Shown here piece by piece: positions 10,193 to 18,606 of a stretch of DNA of 64,000 bases. The position numbers and the translations under genes are program-made. Under the pieces are notes generated by a model, which searched no databases, was not told the DNA's origin, and saw only the letters and a program-made list of their open reading frames with translations. The first letter of the stretch is position 1. Each line of letters starts with the position of its first letter. Source of the stretch: Bacteroidia bacterium (GTDB taxonomy: Bacteria > Bacteroidota > Bacteroidia > Cytophagales > Cyclobacteriaceae); contig JAUHYU010000001.1 of NCBI GenBank assembly GCA_030426345.1, forward strand, positions 1 through 64,000. The letters are read 5' to 3'.

Positions 10193-11098
10193 TTACTTCG
10201 ATTCCTGAATCTTCGCCCTACCAAAATAATCCTGATACACGCAATCTATCTGAAAACCATCCACGCCAGCTTCTATAAGCCGTTTGGCATCAAACTCAGC
10301 TTCGGTACGATGATCGTTGGGTGAATACCGAAATGTGTTTAGCGCCGGAATTACAAGCGCACCACTTTCTTGTACAGGTTTTATAAGATCGATCGGCCAA
10401 GTTCTCGGAACCCCAAACCAAAAATAACCGTGAAGATCCAACGATTCACCCTGCTTCACCTTGTCCAACATCTCACCTGGGAGCGTTATAAGGACTTTTT
10501 CCTTCAGATACTCTTCGGCCCTTGAGCCTCCAATGGTAATGCACGCCCTATCCAAATTATATTTGTCAATAAGATCGAGAATATGCTTGAAAAACTGATC
10601 ACTTCCTTCCCTTTCCTTTATATCGAACATAATGCCGAGGTTAAGCGAACGGCAAAGGGCAAGCATAGTGTCCAGCGAATTAACGGTCTCGTCTCCATTC
10701 AAAAAACCAATCTGCGTAACAGCCTCCAAGGTAAAGTCTGAAATCTCACCGTCAACACCACAAGCGTCCATCATGTTTGCGTCGTGAAAAACAACAGGCT
10801 GATGGTCACTGGTCTCCCGAACATCCAACTCAATCATGTCATATCTATTAGAAGCAGCCAACTTAACGGCCATCTGTGAGCATTCTGGTGCACCTGGCCC
10901 TACCACACCACCACGATGGGCAATCAGGAGTGGTTTGCGGGCACGCACCTTGTCAGCATCCCAAACATCTATAAGTTCTGGGATTGGAGATATTTTTACA
11001 GAAGAAGGATATTCCTGCGCCATGGTGTGGAAGGCATTTCCAAACAGCAGAAAAAATGTGAAACACGATGCGATGAACTTTTTAGCAATACCCAGCAT
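10193..11098 (-). CDS. glycerophosphodiester phosphodiesterase family protein, copy 1
   Basis: 301 aa with a signal peptide ending near HTMAQ, so it is exported. The GDPD TIM-barrel motifs are clear: IAHRGG at about 59-64, ELDVRET with PVVFHD at about 97-112, and a late FQIDCVYQDYF. Family members hydrolyse glycerophosphodiesters to glycerol-3-phosphate and an alcohol with a metal ion. It is the first of a tandem pair; the second copy lies 117 bp upstream, and protein identity is roughly 70-75% by eye. Dispersed-repeat copies sit on both sides of the gene. Confidence 0.92.
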   Translation of the reverse strand: MLGIAKKFIASCFTFFLLFGNAFHTMAQEYPSSVKISPIPELIDVWDADKVRARKPLLIAHRGGVVGPGAPECSQMAVKLAASNRYDMIELDVRETSDHQPVVFHDANMMDACGVDGEISDFTLEAVTQIGFLNGDETVNSLDTMLALCRSLNLGIMFDIKEREGSDQFFKHILDLIDKYNLDRACITIGGSRAEEYLKEKVLITLPGEMLDKVKQGESLDLHGYFWFGVPRTWPIDLIKPVQESGALVIPALNTFRYSPNDHRTEAEFDAKRLIEAGVDGFQIDCVYQDYFGRAKIQESK

Positions 11099-11139
11099 AG
11101 TCTTTGAAATGTGATACGTTATTTATTCAATCCCCAATC

Positions 11140-11159
11140 TATGGAAAAATGAGGCTTTT
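11140..11159 (+). repeat. dispersed repeat copy, AAAA subtype, between GDPD paralogues
   Basis: TATGGAAAAATGAGGCTTTT between the two tandem GDPD genes, 57 bp beyond the stop of copy 2. Confidence 0.8.
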
Positions 11160-11215
11160 TGATAGCTTATAAAGCAGTAATACTTCAATTGATCCTCTCC
11201 AAATACAATATTATT

Positions 11216-12121
11216 TCACTTCTCCATATAAATCTTCTCCCTACCAAAATAATCCTGATAAATGCAATCGATCTGAAAGGCATCTGCTCCTGCTTCTATG
11301 AATTGATTAGCCTCCACCTTGATTTCGGCACGATAGTTTTCGGGTGAATATCGGAATGTATTGAACGCTGGGATTACGAGAGCACCACATTCCTGCACAG
11401 GCTTTACGAGCTCAATCTGCCAGTTTGTTGGCATTCCAAACCAGAAATATCCATGAAGGTCAGGCGATTCGCCCTTTTTCACCTTATCCAACATCTCATC
11501 TGATAACTTGGTGAGTACTTTACCCTTCAGCAACTTTTCCGCCCTCGGACCGCCAATGGTAATGCATGCTCTATCCAAATCGTGCTTATCAATAAGTTCG
11601 ATAACATGGTTGAAAAACTGATCACTTCCCTCCCTTGATTTTATATCGAACATGATCCCAAAATTAAGCGAGCGGCAAAGGGCAAGCATGGCATCCAGCG
11701 AATTAATAGTTTCATCACCATCTAAAAAACCAATCTTCGTAACAGCCTCAAATGTAAAATCCTTGATCTCCCCATCAACCCCACAAGCCTCCTTCATATT
11801 TCGGTCGTGAAAGACAACGGGTATATGATCTTTGGTTTCCCAAACATCGAGTTCAATCATATCATATTTATTGGCAGCAGCCAATTTAATGGCCATTTGT
11901 GAGCATTCCGGAGAGCCCTTCCCTACCACGCCACCACGATGGGCAATCAGTAGTGGTTTGCGCGCTCGGACTTTGTCAGCATCCCACACGTCGATAAGTT
12001 CGGGAATTGGGGAAATTTCGACAGATGAAGGATGTTCTTGCCCCAAAGTGCTAAAAGAATTTCCTAAAAGCAGAAAAGCCATTGAACACAAAAGAATAAA
12101 ATTTTTAACCGTACTTATCAT
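11216..12121 (-). CDS. glycerophosphodiester phosphodiesterase family protein, copy 2
   Basis: 301 aa, the same length as its tandem neighbour. Signal peptide to about STLGQ. The motifs IAHRGGVVGKGSPE, ELDVWET and PVVFHDRNM are kept, together with the C-terminal FQIDCIYQDYFGREKI. The catalytic segments are intact in both copies and changes are spread through the barrel, so both are probably functional. It may form a two-gene transcript with copy 1, although the 117-bp spacer holds a repeat and could carry its own promoter. Confidence 0.92.
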   Translation of the reverse strand: MISTVKNFILLCSMAFLLLGNSFSTLGQEHPSSVEISPIPELIDVWDADKVRARKPLLIAHRGGVVGKGSPECSQMAIKLAAANKYDMIELDVWETKDHIPVVFHDRNMKEACGVDGEIKDFTFEAVTKIGFLDGDETINSLDAMLALCRSLNFGIMFDIKSREGSDQFFNHVIELIDKHDLDRACITIGGPRAEKLLKGKVLTKLSDEMLDKVKKGESPDLHGYFWFGMPTNWQIELVKPVQECGALVIPAFNTFRYSPENYRAEIKVEANQFIEAGADAFQIDCIYQDYFGREKIYMEK

Positions 12122-12168
12122 TGTATAATTTTTGAGTTATTAGGAGTAATTCTTATTCAATTTCAATC

Positions 12169-12188
12169 TATGGAAAAATGAGGGTTTC
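12169..12188 (+). repeat. dispersed repeat copy, AAAA subtype, outer edge of GDPD array
   Basis: TATGGAAAAATGAGGGTTTC, 47 bp upstream of the GDPD copy 2 start. The preceding bases (TTATTCAAT, then CAATC) also match those before the copy at 11140, so homology extends outside the core. Confidence 0.75.
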
Positions 12189-12227
12189 TGGTAAAATTTA
12201 AAACTGAAAATCCCTGAACTTTACATT

Positions 12228-12602
12228 TTATTTTTCTTTTGCGTAAATCATTTCTTTCAATGCAAATCCATAGCATTGGTTGTTGCTAAAGTCAATTGTC
12301 AAATTGTCTTCGGCAATCGAATATTTATGCATTGTAGGTGTCACCAGTATAAACATTCTTCCACTATAGCCAATCTCAATTGAGTCTTTGAACAATTTAT
12401 AATCAAAATGATCATAAACTAGATAACCATTAGATTTGAAAAAATCCTTATCAGAAGTAAAATAAAGTGTATCGCTTTTATCAATTGATATCCATGTCCC
12501 CAGCAGTTGCTTTTGATTTATTTCAACTTCGTCTTTAGAACAATTTGTCAATAATATGACAACGATTAGAAGAATGCCTAAACTCATTAAATTCCTTTTC
12601 AT
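12228..12602 (-). CDS. small lipocalin-like lipoprotein
   Basis: 124 aa. A lipoprotein signal ends at LLTNC. The mature part starts with a KQLLGTWISID segment typical of Bacteroidota lipocalin-like proteins, then alternating beta strands. The function is unknown; such proteins are usually outer-membrane-anchored and may bind small ligands. It has no partner gene in close register. Confidence 0.75.
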   Translation of the reverse strand: MKRNLMSLGILLIVVILLTNCSKDEVEINQKQLLGTWISIDKSDTLYFTSDKDFFKSNGYLVYDHFDYKLFKDSIEIGYSGRMFILVTPTMHKYSIAEDNLTIDFSNNQCYGFALKEMIYAKEK

Positions 12603-12842
12603 GACAATATTTTATAAAATTCCATCTATCCGCAAGTTCAACAGCCTATTTAGAGAATTGATTCACTACTTATAATAGACAATCCCAATACATGATTAGT
12701 TGGGTCATGCTTGGTACTAAAAATTAAGTATATGCGATACAAATGTTGCATTTTACCTCATGGCTACTAATAGATGAGAAAATAGGCCTTTTCGGATTTG
12801 AGCTCACAGATGTATCATAATAAAAACCTCATATTTTGTCGG

Positions 12843-13222
12843 TCAGTACATTTTGTTGGGATTAGCTGAATTTTTATGTATCTGTTGAATGGAATCCCAG
12901 TGCTCACAGATCTTTCCGTTTTCGTCAAACCTAAAAAAATCCATGGTGATGTATTCATCATTCCCCGGCCAAGCTTGGTGCGTATGCAACGCGACAAGAT
13001 CTTCTTCAGCAATACATCTAACAAATTCAATGGATTTATCAGGGTATTCCCTTTGCATTCTTTCGAAGTAGTCGATAAACCCTTGAGTACCATCCGCCAC
13101 ATCAGGATTGTGTTGGATATATTCCTTCCATACAAGCTGCTGTTTTATCGCATTTTTTGGGTCACCCAAATAAGCTGTTTTGTAGAATGCAATGCATTTT
13201 TTTTGTTCTCCTCAGTGTTCAT
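12843..13222 (-). pseudogene. SnoaL-like (NTF2-fold) protein, apparent frameshift near the N-terminus
   Basis: From the TTG at 13169 the frame encodes a 108-aa SnoaL/NTF2-like sequence (IEFVRCIAEEDLVALHTH, YITMDFFRFDENGKICEHWD). The first strand and helix of the fold are missing from it. They lie upstream in another frame: ATG at 13222 starts MNTEENKK, and the continuation AFYKTAYLGDPKNA needs one more A in the 8-base run at 13197-13204. Either the gene is frameshifted, the base call is wrong, or translation starts at TTG. SnoaL-like proteins are small enzymes or ligand binders; the substrate is unknown. Confidence 0.7.
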
Positions 13223-13286
13223 AGATTTTGCTTGTTAGGCATTTTTAAGTTGGGTGACGTTCACTGCAAGTGGCATTTATAGTTGG

Positions 13287-13922
13287 TTATTTTTTCGTCA
13301 GAGCTAAAGTTAGGCCTAAGATTGATAATACACTTACCTTGCTCCATGTAGTAATCTTCCAGATTTTCGGGTTGTTGATATGCTTGGTTAACCTACCGGA
13401 TAAGATAGAAATCAAGCTAAAAATTAATAAGGCTTGAATCATAAATATTAAACCGAGAATTATCATCTGAATCGTTACGTTAGTTCCGCTAGCACTCACA
13501 AACTGAGGTAAAAAAGCAATAAAAAATAATGACACCTTAGGATTCAATATATTCATTAAAAATCCTTTCCTAAGCAATGGAAATATGCTGCCCTTCCCAT
13601 TTGTCTCGTTTATCTCTAGATTTATATTTGGCTTATTCTTTTTTTCTTTAATGGCCAAATAGGCCAGATAAAACATATAAGCTGCTCCCAAGTATTTTAC
13701 TATTGAGAAAACAAATGCTGATTTTTGGATGATTATTGACAACCCCAATGCTGCAGCAAGAGTATGAATTAATACGCCTAATGAGAGCCCAATTGATATG
13801 GCAATACCATTCTTATGCCCTTTAGTCAGGCTCTCCGTCAGTACAAATAAATTATCAGGACCAGGCATCAATGATAGCAATACAGATGCTACTAAAAATG
13901 ATATAATTAATTCTATTTCCAT
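13287..13922 (-). CDS. LysE/RhtB family amino-acid exporter
   Basis: 211 aa, six predicted membrane segments. The family signature is near the N-terminus: LSLMPGPDNLFVLTESLTKG (about residues 17-36). Conserved NPKVSLFFIAFLPQF follows at about 126-140. Members export amino acids such as lysine, homoserine or threonine by proton antiport. Only the family can be assigned. About 65 bp separate it from the SnoaL-like gene on the same strand; that spacer contains a GTTAGGC motif on the plus strand. Confidence 0.93.
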   Translation of the reverse strand: MEIELIISFLVASVLLSLMPGPDNLFVLTESLTKGHKNGIAISIGLSLGVLIHTLAAALGLSIIIQKSAFVFSIVKYLGAAYMFYLAYLAIKEKKNKPNINLEINETNGKGSIFPLLRKGFLMNILNPKVSLFFIAFLPQFVSASGTNVTIQMIILGLIFMIQALLIFSLISILSGRLTKHINNPKIWKITTWSKVSVLSILGLTLALTKK

Positions 13923-14007
13923 ATTATATTATTTGTTCCAAGGTGATGTGTAAGTTACCACCACAAACCAGAGGAACATCAACCTAAAAGTAGCCAAAAC
14001 ACTAATC

Positions 14008-14027
14008 CATGGAAAAATGCTGCTTTG
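14008..14027 (+). repeat. dispersed repeat copy, degenerate AAAA subtype
   Basis: CATGGAAAAATGCTGCTTTG, upstream of the LysE gene. The GCTTT end is kept and the middle has diverged. Confidence 0.6.
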
Positions 14028-14066
14028 AGGCGGTTAATTGAACATTCCTCTCCGTTGCAAATATAT

Positions 14067-14219
14067 CTATAAGAAACTATTTTTTATTTGGTTCACCAGT
14101 TTGGTGCCGCCAGGATCGGCCTGCATTTTTAGGTTACAAAAATCCTCTGCCCATTTTGAGGTACGCATACGTAATGATGGGTTTTCTGTTTGTGCCATTT
14201 TTAGTATTTCTTTGACCAC
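14067..14219 (-). CDS. possible small ORF or gene remnant of about 50 codons
   Basis: From GTG at 14219 (or ATG at 14198) the frame reads VVKEILKMAQTENPSLRMRT and continues to KLVNQIKNSFL and a TAG stop. An AGGAGG lies directly before the GTG, but Bacteroidota rarely depend on one. The composition is protein-like, and the sequence looks like a C-terminal helix region. I do not recognise the family. It occupies most of the 385-bp gap between LysE and the next gene and may be a decayed 3' end. Confidence 0.3.
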   Translation of the reverse strand: MVKEILKMAQTENPSLRMRTSKWAEDFCNLKMQADPGGTKLVNQIKNSFL

Positions 14220-14307
14220 CTCCTAACCGATTTTTAGTTTAAGGGTTTTGATCTCTAGAATAAATTATCATTGGTACTTTTTACATATTTCTAGATATAT
14301 TTGAAGA

Positions 14308-14841
14308 ATGTCAAAATTACTTCTAGTCATATTTACATGGATTTTGTCCATTTCCTTTGTTGCCAAAACGCCTTGCCAACAACTGGAATATGATATCATC
14401 TGGCTCGGAAAAGTAGGCAAACTAAACATCAGCAGAACAACTGATGGGAAATTTATGCAGATTGAAACCAACTCAGAGGTAAAAATCCCATTTTATAAAC
14501 TGAACTGGATCACCAACACGAGTTTTGTCGACGGACAATTACAATCATCAAATTACCGTCAATTGCTCAATGAAAGAAAAAAAGAGTTTATGGAAATCAC
14601 CCAAATTTCCGACAGCACCTGGCAAGTGGCATCCGATATCGGCGTAAAAAAAGCTATTGAAATCCATCATCCTTTTTATGTTTCGCAACTATATTTTACG
14701 GAACCTAAGGAAATAGAGTATGTATTTTCAGAACGGTTTGCTCAATATTTAGAATTGATCAATCACGGAAATGGCCACTATAAGTTACTACTCCCTGACG
14801 ACAATCACTGCGAATATTTCTATGAAAATGGTTTTGTATAA
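14308..14841 (+). CDS. secreted DUF6134-like protein
   Basis: 177 aa with an N-terminal signal peptide (to about FVAKTPC). The rest is beta-rich with paired strands (LEYDIIWLGKVGKLNISRTT, YQLLNERKKEFMEIT) and resembles DUF6134, a Bacteroidota family of unknown role. No catalytic motif is visible. It is convergent with the OmpA-family gene. Confidence 0.6.
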   Translation: MSKLLLVIFTWILSISFVAKTPCQQLEYDIIWLGKVGKLNISRTTDGKFMQIETNSEVKIPFYKLNWITNTSFVDGQLQSSNYRQLLNERKKEFMEITQISDSTWQVASDIGVKKAIEIHHPFYVSQLYFTEPKEIEYVFSERFAQYLELINHGNGHYKLLLPDDNHCEYFYENGFV

Positions 14842-14923
14842 TGGTAAAGGCAAAAAACGGCTCAAAAACCATCAAAATGATTTTGGCAAATCCAGGCACT
14901 TAGAAAATTATACATTAACAATC

Positions 14924-14943
14924 CATGGAAAAACAAGGCTTTT
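14924..14943 (+). repeat. dispersed repeat copy, AAAA subtype consensus
   Basis: CATGGAAAAACAAGGCTTTT followed by TAG, between convergent genes. Identical over 20 bases to the copy at 10122. Confidence 0.88.
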
Positions 14944-14994
14944 TAGTGGCTTCTCACGGCCATCAAGCTTAAGACCCATGGGCTTTGGAAGTGT

Positions 14995-17310
14995 TCATAT
15001 TTCATTCAAGTCCACAAGGCGTACTTCCACACGTCTGCTTTCTTCTTTGCTTGCTCCTCCATTTTCTGATACACCGTATCCTTTGGCTATGATCCGTCTA
15101 CGGACAATACCTCTATGGTTCAGGTAATCCAATACAGAAATGGCACGCTGATTGGATAATTTTTTATTAAAATCCTTATTGCCTTCTGCTGATGCATAAC
15201 CAGAAATCTCAATTCCCAACCCGGGATGTACATTCAATTCATTCAAAATTTTATCTAAGTCATTATGATAAGAATTATCCAAATCACTGTGTCCTCCATC
15301 GAAATAAATATTCAGTGCTTTCACCAATAACTGCTTATCATAATTACCAGAAAACATCGTGACATTTTTTTGCTTTCCGGCTTCTTTCGTCACAAACATC
15401 GTTGGCAATGAATAAATAGTATCCCCGCTAAAACTCCTCTTTTCGAATTTACTTTCATCACTTTCATCGTAATAGTAAACTCTGGATGCAACTTGGATCT
15501 TGTCATTGTTATCTTCGAAATCAACTTCATCAATGGGATTTTTGATAAGCATTAATTCAACGAGATATTCAACACCTGCGGCATCTCCTGCCTCGATCAA
15601 ATCGCTCATGAGATCGTAGGCATCAATGCTATCATTTTCTATCAATTCTGCTTCATGCTCCATGCGCATTCCTGAAATCCGCTCTTCCTGAGTATTGTAA
15701 AAAGCATTTTTAACTGTCACCTCTTGCCCAACAACAACCTCAAATTGTTTGATGGTTTTCAAATAAATCATCTGATAAAGTTCATAAAATTCTGTCTGAT
15801 TGGGCACATCAATATTGAGGGTATAAGGCAAAAAACCTTCTGATTCAATGATCATTTCGTAGCTTTTGTTCGGAGGTAAAATCACGAGGTAATCCCCTGT
15901 TTTTTGATCAGGATGATAGACATAATCTATTTTTTGTTTAGTCTCGGAATCTACCATATAAATTTTCGTTGGCAAAGGTTTTCCTGTATCTGCGTTCAAA
16001 ATCCTGCCTTTGATCATTGTGAGTGGAATCGTTTCATAATCTTCAGGCATGTCCATCATATAGATATCCTGACCTCCCATTCCTCCTTTACGATCAGAAG
16101 AAAAATAGCCTCTTGACCCATCAGCTATCAAGGTAAAGTAGTTGTCATTAGCGGTGGTATTTATAGGATAGCCCATATTTTTAGGGCCCGTCCATTTCCC
16201 ATCTACAAATTCAGATTTATAAATATCATTTCCTCCCATTCCTTGATGACCGTCCGTGGTAAAGAACAACAGCTTTTCGTTGGGATGAATAAATGGTGCA
16301 TCCTCATTTGCTTTTGTATTGATGGTCGGCCCCAAGTTTGTTGCCCTACTCCATTTGCCTGCTGCATCACATGTTGAAGAATATATATCCATTCCCCCAT
16401 ATCCTCCGGGTCGGTTGCTTGCGAAATAAATCGTTTTGCCATCTGGAGTAAGACTCGCGGTGCTCTCCAAATATTTTGACTGTATGTTCTGCCCAAGGGG
16501 TATTGGCCTGCCCCATGAATCGCCATCTTTTTCCATTTTAAAAATAGAGCCACTTGCTTTGTCTCCAATAAAAATCAACATCTCTTGTCCATCAGCAGAA
16601 ATCCCTGCAGTGCCATAATTATTCTGAGTCTGTACTTCCACTTTTTTTGGAGCGGACCATATACCAGTTTCATTGTACGTTATCAGAATCGCCTCTGAAT
16701 TCCCTCCAGATGAATTTTGTTCCGCCGGTTTAAATACGGTGTAAGCCATGACACCTTCATCTGCAGATACCACAGGATTGTATTCCGTATATTCCGAATT
16801 GATTTCATCTCCCATGCGCTTGATAGAAACATTTTTAGGAATGCGCATGAGATTATAAGTGTTTTGTGTCTGCTCTATTTTCTTTTCTACATTAACCTTT
16901 TCATACTTATCACCTTCTACTAACTTCAAATGCCTGTTATAGCAAACAAGGGCCTGTTCGATTTGCCCATTATCAAAATAGGCATCTCCCTGATCCAAAT
17001 AATATTGATAAGGCAGTTCTTTGAACGAAGACGCATTTATTTTTTCAAAGTAGGCCAAAGACTTCACACGATCATTGACTTCTTTCGATTCTTTGAGGGA
17101 CTTAGCTAGTTTATAATCTAAATTTTCAACTTCTGCCCCTGCTTTTTCCAACTCTAAAAATAAGGGGAGTGCATCACGATAATTTTTTACCTGAAATAAC
17201 TTATCGGCCTTGCTTTGTACTTTTGAAATATTTATTCCTTGCCCGTAAGAACTAAATCCAACGGTTATAAGAAATATCAAGATCACCGTTCCTTTGATCG
17301 TTTTCATCAT
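14995..17310 (-). CDS. OmpA-family protein with TPR, PD40 propeller and carboxypeptidase-like domain (PorE-like)
   Basis: 771 aa, exported. In order: TPR-like helices (about 30-135), PD40/WD40-like propeller blades (about 175-410, with ASNRPGGYGGMDIYSS and FSSDRKGGMGGQDIYMMD), a carboxypeptidase regulatory-like fold (about 430-510), and a C-terminal OmpA peptidoglycan-binding domain (about 660-771, with LSNQRAISVLDYL and RRVEVRL). This is the domain order of PorE-type proteins, which tie outer-membrane machinery such as type IX secretion to the cell wall. Many paralogues exist, so PorE identity is an inference. Confidence 0.85.
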   Translation of the reverse strand: MMKTIKGTVILIFLITVGFSSYGQGINISKVQSKADKLFQVKNYRDALPLFLELEKAGAEVENLDYKLAKSLKESKEVNDRVKSLAYFEKINASSFKELPYQYYLDQGDAYFDNGQIEQALVCYNRHLKLVEGDKYEKVNVEKKIEQTQNTYNLMRIPKNVSIKRMGDEINSEYTEYNPVVSADEGVMAYTVFKPAEQNSSGGNSEAILITYNETGIWSAPKKVEVQTQNNYGTAGISADGQEMLIFIGDKASGSIFKMEKDGDSWGRPIPLGQNIQSKYLESTASLTPDGKTIYFASNRPGGYGGMDIYSSTCDAAGKWSRATNLGPTINTKANEDAPFIHPNEKLLFFTTDGHQGMGGNDIYKSEFVDGKWTGPKNMGYPINTTANDNYFTLIADGSRGYFSSDRKGGMGGQDIYMMDMPEDYETIPLTMIKGRILNADTGKPLPTKIYMVDSETKQKIDYVYHPDQKTGDYLVILPPNKSYEMIIESEGFLPYTLNIDVPNQTEFYELYQMIYLKTIKQFEVVVGQEVTVKNAFYNTQEERISGMRMEHEAELIENDSIDAYDLMSDLIEAGDAAGVEYLVELMLIKNPIDEVDFEDNNDKIQVASRVYYYDESDESKFEKRSFSGDTIYSLPTMFVTKEAGKQKNVTMFSGNYDKQLLVKALNIYFDGGHSDLDNSYHNDLDKILNELNVHPGLGIEISGYASAEGNKDFNKKLSNQRAISVLDYLNHRGIVRRRIIAKGYGVSENGGASKEESRRVEVRLVDLNEI

Positions 17311-17466
17311 AATTTATTTTCTAATAGCTGAAAAACAATTCAAACTTAGAGCAAAAAACAGCGATTACTGATTGAGTTTATATGGAAACATTACAGGGAA
17401 ATAAACTTTGATACTAATCGTCTAAAATACCTTGACGTGTTGATAATTTACCTGAACAGGTAAAAT

Positions 17467-17880
17467 TTATCTTTTACCAATTTTCAATTTGGAAATAAAA
17501 TTATTGATGGTACCAAGCAAAATGGCAGATGACATATTGCGCGCACCATAGGGATTTAGGGAATCCCGCCTTCGATTTCCCTCGGCATTAATCACTAATA
17601 AATTATCATTGGCTCTGAAATAAGAAATTGGCATAAAACCGGACGAGATAGTTTTGTTATCTTCAGTAAGTGCATAGGATTTATGAAGTTGTCCGGCTTC
17701 ATCAGAAACAGAAATTAATTCTGTTTGCTTTGGCCATGCCAACATTCGGTAGTCAATAATCCCAGATTGGATATTTGGGTATTCTGAAATAAATCTGGTT
17801 TGGGCTACCATAGTGATTTCACTTTGGGCAAATATTGCCCCTCCAGAAAACAATAAAAATATTAAGCATATACACTTCAT
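17467..17880 (-). CDS. small secreted protein of unknown function
   Basis: 137 aa with a clear signal peptide (MKCICLIFLLFSGGAIFAQ). The mature part has no family I recognise and ends in a basic tail (KLKIGKR). It is separated from the divergent gene at 18086 by a 205-bp region that contains a perfect 40-bp palindrome. Confidence 0.6.
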   Translation of the reverse strand: MKCICLIFLLFSGGAIFAQSEITMVAQTRFISEYPNIQSGIIDYRMLAWPKQTELISVSDEAGQLHKSYALTEDNKTISSGFMPISYFRANDNLLVINAEGNRRRDSLNPYGARNMSSAILLGTINNFISKLKIGKR

Positions 17881-17940
17881 ATCTTCCGATTCAGACCTTC
17901 AATATAAGAACAATGTAGGGGCCCAACAATATTCAGCCAA

Positions 17941-17980
17941 TAAAAAGCATCTAAAATCCATGGATTTTAGATGCTTTTTA
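17941..17980. repeat. perfect 40-bp palindrome made of two inverted dispersed-repeat copies
   Basis: Two 20-bp arms meet at CCATGG with no spacer and no mismatch. Each arm read outward is CATGGATTTTAGATGCTTTT, one change from the TTTT subtype consensus. The left copy is on the minus strand (17943-17962) and the right copy on the plus strand (17959-17978). It sits between divergent genes, so it is not a simple terminator at a shared 3' end. The 20-bp arms and missing loop predict cruciform or RNA hairpin formation. Confidence 0.95.
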
Positions 17981-18085
17981 TATCAAATTGTTTTGATTAT
18001 TTGTCTCACGATGATGCCTTCCATTTTTGAACCAGTGAAATTTTATATTTTTGTTTGTTTCTTCTAACACTTGAGAAAAGGGAAT

Positions 18086-18601
18086 ATGGAACTTAGAAAA
18101 GCACTTTTACGGGAGCATTCAAAAGCCAACACGGAATATCTAGTAGACAAAATCGGTACTGACCAGGAGGCATTTGACGAATTGATCATACTTTTTCTGG
18201 GAAATGAATATCGTGTAACCCAACGAGCAGCGTGGGTGGTAGGTAATTGTATCGAAGCCCACCCTTGGCTGGTAGAAAAGCATCTAAAATCCGTGATCGA
18301 AAACCTACAAAACCCGGTACATGATGCTGTAAAACGAAACGTTTTACGTGTATTGCAATATGTGGACATACCAGAAAATCTGTTGGGAATCACAACCGAA
18401 ATATGCTTTTCCTTGCTCAATTCAGCAAAATCGCCCATCGCCATCAAAGCACATGCCATGAGCGTGTTGTTTGATATTGTAAAAAAATACCCCGACTTAA
18501 AAGAGGAACTGAAAATCTCTATCGAAGACCAAATGCCCTTTGGGTCAGCTGGATTTGTCAGCAGAGGTAGGCGAATCCTAAAAGCATTGGAAAAGGTATA
18601 G
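18086..18601 (+). CDS. HEAT-like alpha-helical protein
   Basis: 171 aa from the ATG at 18086; a TTG 15 bp earlier is less likely. It is all-helical with HEAT/armadillo-like pairs (RVTQRAAWVVGNCIEAHPWL, NPVHDAVKRNVLRVLQYVDI). It has no signal peptide, so it is cytoplasmic. It probably mediates protein contacts; the partner is unknown. The codons for EKHLKSV (18275-18294) match an arm of the palindrome 300 bp upstream at 18 of 20 positions against the family consensus. The gene ends 5 bp before the stop of the convergent gene. Confidence 0.75.
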   Translation: MELRKALLREHSKANTEYLVDKIGTDQEAFDELIILFLGNEYRVTQRAAWVVGNCIEAHPWLVEKHLKSVIENLQNPVHDAVKRNVLRVLQYVDIPENLLGITTEICFSLLNSAKSPIAIKAHAMSVLFDIVKKYPDLKEELKISIEDQMPFGSAGFVSRGRRILKALEKV

Positions 18602-18606
18602 TTGCC

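Noticed and set aside
12760-12792. CATGG...TAGGCCTTTT that might be a repeat copy
   Set aside because: About a dozen extra bases separate the two halves; too degenerate to call.
12931-12946. CTAAAAAAATCCATGG inside the SnoaL-like gene
   Set aside because: Only the ATCCATGG half matches and it encodes the fold's TMDFF strand.
13228-13280. GTTAGGC near the LysE/SnoaL gap as an attC end
   Set aside because: A single 7-mer without a matching partner is not enough.
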